The translations under genes and the position numbers were made by a program. A model generated the notes under the pieces. The model made no database searches, was not told where the DNA came from, and saw only the letters and a program-made list of their open reading frames with translations. Positions 47,401 through 59,177 of a DNA stretch of 64,000 bases are shown here, one piece after another (the first letter of the stretch is position 1; every line of letters begins with the position of its first letter). Source of the DNA: Halicephalobus mephisto (lineage: Eukaryota > Nematoda > Chromadorea > Rhabditida > Panagrolaimidae); assembly GCA_009193035.1 (NCBI GenBank), contig SWDT01000049.1:186001-250000 (forward strand). Reading direction: 5' to 3'.

Positions 47401-50400
47401 GAAAAGCAGATCCCCACGATATCTGCCATGGAGCGATATAAGCAAGAACAAAATTCAATTTCAATGTCAATTCTTGTACTTTAGGATATATTACTGTAAA
47501 AAAATACAGTACAATCAATGGTGTAATATATATTTCCGGTGATGTCCAAAAACTTGGAGATGTTCCTTCTGGTAAACTAGGTCGAAATTCTGGTTTTTGA
47601 AATATTCCAATTCCAAATGAACAAAGCACAAACGTCCCTGTCAAAGGAATATACACCATTTGAGGCTGAGCATATGCCGTTCTCATAATTCTAAAAGCAC
47701 ATAACGCTGCAATCGGAACAACAATCCAAGAATACGCTGGATCAGAGAGAGAATTATTTGGAACAGGCAATTCCCACGCATAAGACGTCATGTAGCTAAT
47801 TACCAATAATGGATAAAGCTAAAAAAACACAATATTATAAAAACCAAAACAAAAATTATTCTAAAATCGTCTCAACGTAAATTTTTAATTTTCAATTTCA
47901 TCTATTAGTTCAAGTTTTCATTAAATCCCAGAAGTATCGATGAGATTCCAGAATCCTCCACCAAATCCCATAAAATCTTAAAAGTCTTCATAAACTAAAA
48001 AATTCTAAAACTTCCTATTTTTATCTATTAAAAAACTTACGATATTTTTTTCAATAACTAACATCCATATATGAATCCTTTCAAAAAACATTAATTTAGC
48101 TTCTACCGTTGATTCAAAAAGAAAAAATTCATGAGCTTTCAAAATAGGACGTGCAAAAATCTTCCACGGTGTATGCATTCTTAATTTTCTATATAAATAA
48201 TGATTAATAAAACCAAAGAAAATACACAATATAGAAATAGAAATTTCACAATATGGTTGAGTTGCTGTAAATACTGATGTCGAATGTATACCAAATATCA
48301 CCAAACTATTAATTAAAAAATAAAACAAATCTGAATGTACTCTTTGAGCTAAAGTATTTTTCAAAATTTCAGGCAATGGATCTATAGTTTTAAATCCACC
48401 CATAATCGACAAATTATTTTGGTTTGCTGTTTGAGATTCAATTTCAATTTCACTTTGATTTGTGTTTAATCCTGGTTTTGATCCAATTACCTTATTTTCC
48501 GATTTTCTATCTTCACCATTATCCATTCTTCCCAATGTAAAACAATTTCCATTCCATGGCATTAAATTATTAAATAAAATATTTAAAAATAACGGATTTG
48601 ACGACCATCTACTCATAATATATGCAATTGAAATTGTTCCTGCAACAAATGCCGAAAATACAGTATTTTGAGTAGAATTTGCATCAAAATAATATGCAAA
48701 ATGTCCTATTAACGTCAACAATATCATTGAAAATAAACTTCTTAATAATCCAATAAATGCTGAAAACAATGAAAAACTAGCTGTACTTCCAAAAAAATGC
48801 ATATCTATTTGTTCAAATATATGCATTGCCAATGTCGACACCTGAGGCAATAAACCAATCGTAAATCCAATTGGCAATAATAACAACATAACAGATACAA
48901 TATCTCTCAATCCCATTATTATTTCTACTGATGACGATTTTTCATTATTAAAAGGATTCCAATTCCATGTATTTAATAATCTAGATGATTCATATATATT
49001 CCAATTTGTTGCCCATAAATCCAATATTAACACAACAGATCCCAAAATAATAAAATAAACAGGTCTAGAATATGCCACCAACCAATTAAAACCATGAACA
49101 GGACTTGCTGCATCTGGTTGAACACTTTTAAGAAGAGAAAATTGCGATCCAGCAACAACAAATGCAAAAAACAATAACGAAATTTCTTCATAAATTCCTC
49201 TTCCAATCAATGCAGCAGCCAATGTTGTAACCAAACCAGCCAGAATAATATCCACAAAATACGAAATAATTGTGTTATTTCTGTCAAATAATGCAGCAAC
49301 ACTAAGACGATCAAGTTTAACTTGCAATCCTTTTCCAATTGTAAACGGTTTCAATCTATAGTAATAATTTGCCTTTACTCTCGATTGTCGAGGAGTAAAT
49401 CTCAATCCAGTAGCTCCCAATGGACCAAGTTCATTTATTACTCTCATAGAAGTAACTGAAATAACACTATTATAAAAACCATATTTTCTACAAAATTATC
49501 CTAAATCAAATTTCTAAAACTTCCCAATCAAGACCAAAAATTGCAAAATTTAACATTTAAGTAATTCTAAAAACGTAATACTTTAAAAATCAGATTTTTA
49601 AAATCGTCCCAATGCGAATTTTCAAAAACTACAGTAACCCAAGTACAAATTCTCATTTTACGATTTCGTGATCAACATTTTAGAATTTTCAAAATTTAGG
49701 TTATATAGAGATACATAATTCCTTATCTTCAAAGATCAATTTTCCCATATGAAATTACTAAAAATACTCAAAAAATCACCATATCAAATACCTATACCTT
49801 ATCAAAAACAAATTATTTTCATAACTGAAAACACCAAAAAATCCACTTACGTGAACTAGCTTGAGCAGGAACTTCAGCTCCATTATCAGAATCCATTTGA
49901 AGTCTAATATATTCTCTTCTTTCTCCAGGTGATTCACCTACATTAAGAACTCTTCTTCTTCTTTCATCTGCAAAAACTTCCAAAGCAGTTCTTCCTCGAG
50001 AAGACAATCCAGATCCATGAGTACCTGCTGGAGTTGTTGTAGCTGAAAACCGATTAATATTTGATCCAGTTGTTTGTTGAAGAATAGGAAATTGATTTCC
50101 ACCAGTAAATCTAGATGCAGCAAGTTGAGCAAGAGAAATAACTTGACGACTAAACGGACTGAAAACTCCCAATTTACAAATTTTAAAAATATTTTGAGTA
50201 ATTTTTCATATTTCTTCAATCATAAAAATATCCAAAATTCACATTTAATTTTAATAAATTTCTTACAATGAGGAAATTAGGTAAATTAATAAAATTTCAT
50301 ATATCAAAAGTAAAAAACAAATACTGAATAAACTACTTTAAAATTATTTCTTTTATATATTTAAAAATATACATTTTAATTAAATATCAGTTGATAAATT

Positions 50401-53049
50401 TTTCAAAAAACTAAAACAATTCTAAATTTACAAATTTCTTGGATTATTTTCCAAAAGTTTAATAAAATAAAATTTCAAATATACTTTTTTAAAAATTTAA
50501 ATTTCATATGTAAACTACTTAAAAAACAAAATAACTTTTCTTGAATTTTTAAATTTTCAACAAAAACTAAATTCTATTTTTTTTAATTCCATATAATTTT
50601 AAAAACTTACATTCCATCACCAGTATGACTTGAAGTACTATGACCAGGAGCATGAAAAACAGATGATGGAATATTTGAAATATATTCATTATTTCCTTCT
50701 TCTGATGATGAACTATGAATCCTTTGTCTTCTTCGTCTTCTTCTTTTTGGTCTTCTTTCTTCTTCATCATTTATTGAATTTGATATTTGAACATTTCCTG
50801 ATTTTTCTGAATCTTGTTGATCACTTATTTTTCCAAATTCATCATCTGGTCTCAAATCCACATATGTTGCATTTGATAAATTTGTAACTTTATCTGTCAA
50901 ACTTTCACTTCTTCTGCTGCTAGGTCCTGCAGATCTAGCTAATCTCGAAGGTCCTGATTGACTTGAATCAATAGAGCACGTTTCAACTGGCATAACCGCT
51001 CCTGCAGCTGATGCATGTCTTCTATGTTTACTTGATCTCATTTTTCTACCTGTATTTGGAGATTCTGATTTTCTTTGATTAAACATTTCATTTATAGCTC
51101 TCGTTGATCCAAGCGGATGTGCAACACCTGTACCTTGATCACTAAAAGTATACGTCCACCAAGTACCATTTTCATCTTGAAACGAATGTACAGCACCTTC
51201 CGTAGTATCTTCATGATCATATGCCACATGAGTCCCTTCTCTCAAATTAGCAGCCGAAAATCCAGGTGGTGCTACTGTTCTATGTCTTGACCGTCTTCTC
51301 ACATTCAATGGCGGTCTATCACGTTCTCTTTCAACTTCAAAACTAAAAGTTGCTCTGTTTCCTAATCTGTTTTGTCTCACACTTTCAATCACATCTAAGG
51401 TTTCCGGATGTTTGTCAATCAATTCTTCTAGAAATTTTGTGATTTTTCCTTTTAAATCTTCTGGTTGACCTCCAGGAATCTCTTCAACAGGAAAATCTCT
51501 GTGTCCCAATCTCCTTAGCATTCCAGAAGACGGCAATTTCGTTTCATATAATTTCACAAGGGATTTCACAGAAGATCTTTCTTCTTTTTCACATTCAGGA
51601 GGTTCTTTTGAAGGTCCAGGTTCTACAGAAGGACCAGGTTTAATCGATTTCGAACAACATGGTTCTTGTCCATCATCAATTATTTTATCATTTTTCCCAT
51701 TATCTTCGGATTTTGCTGGAAATATTTCAGGTCTACTTTGAGATTTCAACGACGGAGATGCCCGTCTTCCTCTTTTTGAATCTCTAGCGTAGAAGGCAGA
51801 ATATCGTCTTTGAAAATGATGAACAGCATCAGAACTTGAATGAACTCTTCTCATTGTGACGGAGCCATTACTGCCATTTCTCTTTGAAGTTTTCAAATTT
51901 GTCACCAACGTCTCAAAGGAGGGTTCTGACAACTTCCGCGTGAAAGTCTGTTTAGCATGGCCCTCAGAAGGTCGTCTGAAATGTTTATGTAATCATTAAT
52001 ATTTCAACTTTCGACGGTAAATTAGAAAAAGTTCAACGGGAAACTGTTCATTCTAAGAGAATATTTAATGCTTGAAAACCAGAAACACCATTCATAGGGG
52101 ATTAGAAGTCTGGAAATTCATTTTTAGAGGATCTGAGATCTTGGAAACTTCCCTACAAAGAGTTTAGATATTCAAAAAATGCTTCGCAAAGGTTTAGAGG
52201 TTCATTTAGAAAGGTTTTAGAAATCTATTTCCATAACAAGTCACTTAAATTCATTCTCTACATTCCCCAGGAAGCGTATAGAAGAAAATTAGTATAAGCG
52301 GATATATAGGGATGGATATGTGAAACCTATTAGAATTTAAATGAAAACTCGACCAAAACCAATATTCTTAAAAAATAAACCAACCGATTGCTCGAAATTG
52401 GAAGTAGTTCGAAACTGTCAGTAGGTAGAATAAAAGCTTCTACAACTTTGGGCCTTTCTTCTTTGTTCTCCAGCAACGCGTTGTGGGATTTCTTGCTTGA
52501 TCCAGAACTACTAGAATCGTCCTCTCTTATGCTCTTCATATTGTGGAACAAAACATTGCCGAATTCAGGTTCTTCCTCATCGAATCTCGTCAAATGTCTT
52601 TGAATAATTTCGTCCGTTTCTGCTTCGCTTTTTCGTCTTCGTCGATTTTCGGCCATATCTACCATCTCGATGTCGTTCATGGACATGGCTCTTCCGGAGA
52701 AACTGGATCTTGGACTTCTGCAGATATCCGCTTGGACGCTTTTCTTGTTGGTAGTGTACTTGATGATCGGATCTGTCGTGTCGAAGACGTTGTGGAGATA
52801 AGTAATAGCTAACTTAAGTAAACCGAAAAATAAAACAATGAAAACGACATATCCGACAAATACTTGGACTGAAATGGCACCAGAAGTAAATATTCCAATC
52901 AGAAGAGGAGTTATGAGCAATATTGACCACGTATATAGGTGAACCGTGTTGCAAAAAATCGAATTTGCCGGTTCGTAACACCAGCCACCCGTCAACGAAG
53001 CCCAAATCCCTTGACGGGCAATCTCAGCGACGTGGCTTCCGATCGTCAT
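44473..53049 (-). CDS. PCNX1: Pecanex, complete, about 2,239 residues
   Basis: A large multi-pass membrane protein; in Drosophila pecanex acts in the ER and is needed for Notch signalling. Minus-strand exons: 53049-52385, 51975-50611, 50158-49851, 49455-48041, 47818-47302, 47257-45204, 44913-44713 and 44667-44473, all in phase. The N-terminus has two membrane helices (TWSILLITPLLIGIF, VFIVLFFGLLKLAITYL), followed by about 650 residues of Ser/Arg-rich linker, then the transmembrane core (GPLGATGLRFTPRQSRVKAN). The conserved pecanex domain follows: [26 protein letters not shown] and NAIFYEHLTRSLQQSLAGDL. The C-terminus carries WPSEDWRKRGGKSFW. An ATTCAG directly before the ATG suggests trans-splicing. 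The exon 5 donor is GTATGA at 47301; the nearby GTAAG would shift the frame. The donor after exon 7 (TTG|GTTTGG) is weak. Confidence 0.92.
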
Positions 53050-53800
53050 CTGAATCCGTCGAATTACACGTATCAGGATTTTAGAAAGATTTCATCTTAA
53101 TCCAAACGTCGTCCTAAAAAATATCGATATATCAATTTCCAAAAAAAGTCGCGAAAAAAACAAAATTCCACCGATTAATCTTCTCGAGATATCGCACGTT
53201 TAAAAAAATGGAAAATAGGGCAATTTTATATATAAAAAATATAAATATCGATTTACGCAGAAATTGGCAAGTCGGAATTCGTTCAAATGCGCGAATTTCC
53301 GGACAAATCGATAAAATTACGAAAATTCTTTAAAAATAACACTAAATTAACATCTAATCTCCCTAACCTTGCTCATGTAAGATTAGTCAGATGTTTCCAA
53401 ATATGGATTACGGATTTTTGCACTTTTTTCGTCGACAGCTGACTCGCTCTGGCTCAGACCAGAAATGTTCGGCAACGACGACAGAAAGGGAACACTCAGA
53501 GGAAAGACTGGCATGTCTGTCCCTCAGTGGTTCCTGTTCAAAGGTCTTTGAGGTGATTAGATTTTGTTAAAATTTCCGAATCAATATTGTAATTTTCGTC
53601 AGTAACAACTTCTACAACAAGCAGGGTAACCAAGAGTGATGACAGTAGGAGGGGCTACAATGAGGAAAGGCGAACGAGGGATATAAAATAACAGGCATGT
53701 TGAAAACAACTTTTTTCGTTAAAATTAATACAATTATTTCAAAATTAGTTTTTATTCTAGAGTAAAAAAACAAGTAATCAACTTCAGTCCCGACACGAAC
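53050..53800 (-). promoter_or_regulatory. Upstream region of pecanex
   Basis: This is ordinary-complexity DNA with a GC-richer stretch at about 53430-53560 (GTCGACAGCTGACTCGCTCT), the kind of segment expected for a promoter or an outron of a trans-spliced gene. No coding exon is convincing. A 65-codon minus-strand frame ending near 53612 overlaps it and is probably chance. Confidence 0.35.
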
Positions 53801-53989
53801 AAGGAACACATCGTTGATAAAGTTGTTTTTGCTGGTTTTTGAATTTTTTATATTTCATATTTCATATATGAAATTTTATTAACTTTAGTAGATATTAGGG
53901 AATTTAGAAAGTACTTGAAATCTATTGGAAATAATATTAAAAATGAATTCATTATTCATAATCAGACCGAGATTGAACAGTTTTATTTA

Positions 53990-54260
53990 GTTTTTGTTTT
54001 ACTAAAGTTGATAGTTAGAGTTCGAAACCAAAGTTGAACATCAAAATTAATAAAATTCGAAACCAAAGTTCGACATCAAAGTTGATAGTTAGAGTTTGAA
54101 ACCAAAGTTCGACATCAAAATTAATAAGTAAAATTCGAAACCAAAGTTGATAGTCAGAGTTCGAAACCAAAGTTCGACATCAAAATTAATAAAATTCGAA
54201 ACCAAAGTTTGACATTAAAATTAATAAGTAAACTTCGAAACCAAAGTTCGACATCGAAAT
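53990..54260. repeat. Short tandem repeat of TTCGAAACCAAAGTT units
   Basis: About ten units mix AGTTCGAAACCAAAGTTCGA and CATCAAAATTAATAAGTAAA. In reverse complement the theme (AACTTTGGTTTCGAACT, TCGAACTTTGATG) resembles the array at 5025-5395. Confidence 0.65.
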
Positions 54261-55087
54261 TTGGATTTTTCATATAAGGAAAGTGTAGATTTTTCCTATT
54301 TCAAAAAGTTGTACATTGTATTGTCTGGATTGGTATAGGAATTTCTTTAAAGTAGGAAAAATTTAGATCTTGTTTGTGAAAATTTAAAATTCTAATTTCG
54401 AACTCTGCCAACTTTGATAAAACAGAACATTGGTTTTTTACAATTTAAAAAAATAAAAAAGTTAAAAAATTATTTTTGGTTTTAGTTAAAACGGTCCTAG
54501 CGGTGGAAGTGACAGAAAAACAATTTCGAAAAAGTTGAAGATATTGTAGATGGAATGTAACTTTGACGAACTTATACATAATTACGAAATGTGACGTTTT
54601 GAAACTTTCAATTTGTAATTAATTTTAATTCTTATTTTAGTTAGGTAATTTCAACTAGACGGTCCTGGAAGCGGATTCTTGTTTTATTTAGGAACTACAA
54701 CCAAGGAAAACTTTTTAATGAAGTTATCGAGGATACTGTAATTGAGAATTAGCTTGTTGTTTATAATGATGAATTTGTTCTTCAAAGACATTCCGTCCTA
54801 GTAGAGATATAAGCAGAAAAAATAAAATTGCACTTGATAGACTTGCCGACATAGAATCATAATTGCAACTTGAAGCTTTAAAATACTTAATTAATAATTT
54901 TCAATTGATCTGAAATTTTTTTATTCCAACTTTATAAAAAGTATAATTAAATGAATGAAATTCAATACAGCAAGAATCTAAAAATTTCCGAAGATTTAGA
55001 GAACGTTGTAGACTAGTAAAACTTCATCGAAAAACTTTTTTGATATTTGATGACTATACACAAAAAACAGGTATATTATATAATTTA

Positions 55088-55545
55088 TGGATAAATTAAA
55101 ACGGTTCTGATTTATCAGATACGTTAGCTATAATGCATCGATATATTAAGTTGACATTGATGCATTGTATTCAATATATAGATAAATTTAAAGAGTTCTA
55201 ATGTGTCGGTTACATTATACTCAATGTATTGATATATTAAGTTGACATTGATGCATTGTATTCAATGTATAAATAAATTAAAACTGTTCTAATGTGTCGG
55301 TTACATTATACTCAATGTATTGATATATTAAATTGATATTGATGCATTGTATTCAATGTATAAATAAATTAAAACTGTTCTGATTTATCAGATACGTTAG
55401 CTATAATGCATCGATACATTAAGTTGATATTGATACATTGTATTCAATATATAAATAAATTTAAAGAGTTCTAATGTGTCGGTTACATTATACTCAATGC
55501 ATCGATACATTAAGTTGACATTGATGCATTGTATTCAATGTAGAG
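55088..55545. repeat. Satellite, five copies of a 91-bp unit with two alternating subtypes
   Basis: TTGAYATTGATRCATTGTAT recurs at 55151, 55242, 55333, 55424 and 55515, exactly 91 bp apart. Two subtypes differ in one block: A has GATTTATCAGATACGTTAGC (copies 1 and 4, starting 273 bp apart) and B has AATGTGTCGGTTACATTATA (copies 2, 3 and 5). The order A-B-B-A-B implies that a 273-bp trimer was itself duplicated. Confidence 0.85.
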
Positions 55546-58500
55546 AAATATTTAATATAATATATCTGGTATATCAGAGCCACTTTAATGTACACTTTTT
55601 TATGTGTACAGTAAGACAAGAAATTATTGCAGATTCATCCTCTATAAGTAGTCATTTCTTCATAGAATTTTACATATGAAACGAAACGTATTGGAATCTA
55701 TAAGTGTAATCTCCAAATTAGTGATGGAATTTTAAAGTTTTTTTCTATATTAACGATACTGTTTTATCATTTCTAACAAGAAAAAAACTAATTCAAGAAA
55801 TAGCAATTCTAAAAATTTCGAAAAAATCTTATAATTCATTAATTATTCAAAAAACAATAATTTATAATGTACAAATTTCCACACAATATTGTTGAGAGTT
55901 TGAAGGATTCTAAGACACCTACAGTAATCTTTAATTATGTTATAAAATTTCCTTATGAAATTGTTTCGATCCGAATTTTTTAGGATTTTTTGAAAATTTC
56001 AAACTTTTTGATTCAAAAATTTTAGTTGAATTGAGAAGCTTTCATTAAATTTTGAGAATTTTTAAAAATTACGAAAGATCACTTTGAGTTTGCCACGTCA
56101 TCAAATTAATATTTCAAAAGTTGACCCTCGAAAAGTGACACATGTTAGGATTAGTATCATCCGTTTTGTTCTAAACAAAAGCAAATTAATTAATCAAATT
56201 TTTTCGAGTTCCTTATAGTATCGTCGATGATGCAGCTTTTTGCAATTAGAGTCTAAAGGTCGGGAACAAAACTCGAGATTGCAATTGTTCACATTCGGAT
56301 TTCATCTAAAAAATATTGTCATGAAATATATAGCTGGCGTTCAAAATGATTAATGATCACTATCATTAGAATCTGGTTGTCCCTCAAAAGCCACTAAATC
56401 GATTGAAAAAATAAAATTTTCGCCAATCTTGTGAGAAATAGTTGAAAATGTACTTTTTTGATTCCAAATCAGCAGTTTGGCGAAAATATAATTTATTTTT
56501 CTCAATTGATGATGAAAAAAGGTTCTAAGTTTAGAAAAGCATTGTTAACTCCAGAGATTGTTGTGATGTCGTTTTGAACAACTATTACTAAAAAGAGAAA
56601 AAGTGCTTTATTCAAAGTGGTTTTTTGAAACAAGTTATAACTGATTTTGTAGCTTATCAGATACATATTTAGATTTATATTTAGTTTTTGCTAAATACTC
56701 TTCTAAAAAAATAGAATAAAGGTACAAAATTTCATATATTGAAAGTTGAAAAATCCAAAGATATCCTTTTTTTCGTTAATGTTTGACGATTCTATTTTTG
56801 AGATATTTTTAAAAATTTAATTGATTTTAATAATTGTTTCTTGCAATTAGATCTATTTCGTGGACTCCTCACATCTGTCTGATTAGTTTTTCGAAAGTGA
56901 TCAAGAACACGAGAAAAATTAATCCTAAATTTTAACATGTTCCAGCTTATTTCGTTTTGGAAGATAGTTTAGCAAAATAGAATACCTATTTGGAATCTAC
57001 AATTTAAAGGCTATGTAATGATGTATAACTTAATTCAAAAGGTCACTTTGAATATAGTACCTTCCTTTCTAAGTTTTCAAAGAATAATAAGATCAGTGCA
57101 AGTAACAATAACTAATATTGCGTGATATTCAGCCGCGTTTTTATCGAAATGTTCTTTAAAAAGCTCCATATTTTTATAGTTTCGGTATATTTACCTCCCT
57201 CTATACATCTGTAAGTCTCCATCTCTATAGTTACTTTTATGGATGTAGAGAATAAATTCAAAGATAGTCTACATGATTTTTGTAAACACGGACCTTTAAA
57301 CCATTTACGAATAAATTTTTTCTGAATGAATTTTCAAAGTCTTTAAAAAAACTTTTGTAAATGAACCTATTAATATCCTGAGAATGAACTCCCGTCATTT
57401 ACTGATTGGTTGTTCATTGAGAATGGATCATCCAATCATTCGTATTTTTTCTGATATTTAAATTTTTGAATAAATTGCAGCGAACACTCTAAATTAGAAA
57501 GAATGGTAACAGGACAGACATTAAGACAAAACCATTGATTATGCTACAGTATGGGAATTCTTTGAGTATGAAAGCTTTCTGTTCTAAGGGTACGGTTTCT
57601 AATTTAGTCACCTTTTATCGGGATAGATCCTTCACAACAAGGTTTAAATCAGATATCATTGTGGCAAAATACCGTGAAAGAAGGTTTTCAAAAGAAAAAT
57701 TTATCCAAACTTAGAAAGAACAACGAAGAAACGATTATTTTAATCCATCCGAAAATATTGAAAACACCTAAATTCTAAAAAAATTCATAATCTCTCTTTG
57801 AACTCATTAATGATTGAGTCAATTGTGATCAATCCTATACACACTAAATCGTAACGTGTGCTAAAGTGATAAATGCAAACCAATATTGTGCTTTTTGCAA
57901 CAATTCCCAACTCTGAGCAAGAATGTAACACTATTACAGTTTTCATAAATATTTGGTACTGAGAATAAAAATAGCATATTTGTTGCTGAAAATCATAGCA
58001 TTTGACTAAAGTTACGCTGGGCATTAAACAGATGTTACGAGATATTCTGTGATAAAATCGAATGCGTTTGTTACATTTTGCGTCACGCAGAAGTTACGAT
58101 TATTCATGTGTAACTATTATTTTTCAATCAAGACATCTAATCTATAATCTTTCTCTTCTACAAACTTGTTACTTTTCTACCTAACTTGCAAACAGGATCG
58201 GGATTTTAATTGTCAACAGTTTTTGGAAAATCAACTTTGATAAAAAAATTTATTTTCCATATATACACAAGAATCAAGTTGGTAAATCATCAATGAAATC
58301 TCATCCTGAAATATATTTCTCGATTTTAATTAGACAGTTAGTTTGTTTGTTAGGAAATAGCTGTCGAAATTGAGAATCTTTTTCTGTCTTATATGAGAAA
58401 AAAACAACTGGTGTGCACAGAACTCTTTCGAAACGCTATCTTAATCCGACTGAACGCAGTCATTACATGATTAAATATTTTGATGATTCTGAAAATGGTC

Positions 58501-59177
58501 TAAAGGAATCGTTTTACAATACTGTTAAAAAATCGTAAGTTTTGCATAAGCTAAATTAAATTAAAGATCCGGGAGTTTTATTTTTTATCCTTCTCGAAAT
58601 TACCTTTTCCAATCTCCATACTGTAATCGTTATTTAGACTAGCAAGCTGACTCATAGATTTAAGCAAGCAATTAAACTAATGCAAACGTGATTTGCAAGA
58701 CAGATGTGCCTGATTGAAATCGTTCGATACTAACTATAAAATTTCACGGCACCGCCCAATTATACCTTCAAATTTGCTTATAAATATCCCTCTGAATTCT
58801 CTTCTTCCTTTATTATAGGCATTGTGCAAGACTAAGTAGCTGTCTGAGATTTCTCCTACAATAGGGACTTATATCTGTATACTTTTAAAAAGAATATTTC
58901 GTAATTAAATACTCCTTTTACTATACTTATATAACCCCTGTTTAGTGGAAGAAAAAGTTGAATACTTATTTTTTTTATCAATTTTCTCAATCGTAAATGA
59001 TATGCCATAAGGTGTAATCTAAATAGTGCTTTCATAATGTTTTTTCCAAGATAAATACGACCCTTTTTTACTGTAGATCAAGCAATTTTCATTGTTTCTT
59101 TTGCGATATAGAACTCACTATCACATTCTAGGTACCTGGTTTCAAAATTAAACTCTAGAAATCAAAAACCAACGAAA
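55546..59177. other. Intergenic stretch upstream of SAMHD1
   Basis: This is AT-rich DNA of ordinary complexity with few long A/T runs, unlike 1-53 kb. I see no supported exon; the longest frame (79 codons, minus strand, 57785-58024) has no domain. A possible core promoter lies at about 58780-58830 (CTTATAAATATCCC, then TTCTCTTCTTCC), roughly 350 bp before the SAMHD1 start. A segment at 58050-58120 with GTTACATTTTGCGTCACG faintly resembles the dispersed repeat at 62612. Confidence 0.35.

Noticed and set aside
57785..58024. 79-codon minus-strand frame
   Set aside because: No domain, no splice sites or flanking coding signal; frames of this length are expected by chance in several kb of intergenic DNA.
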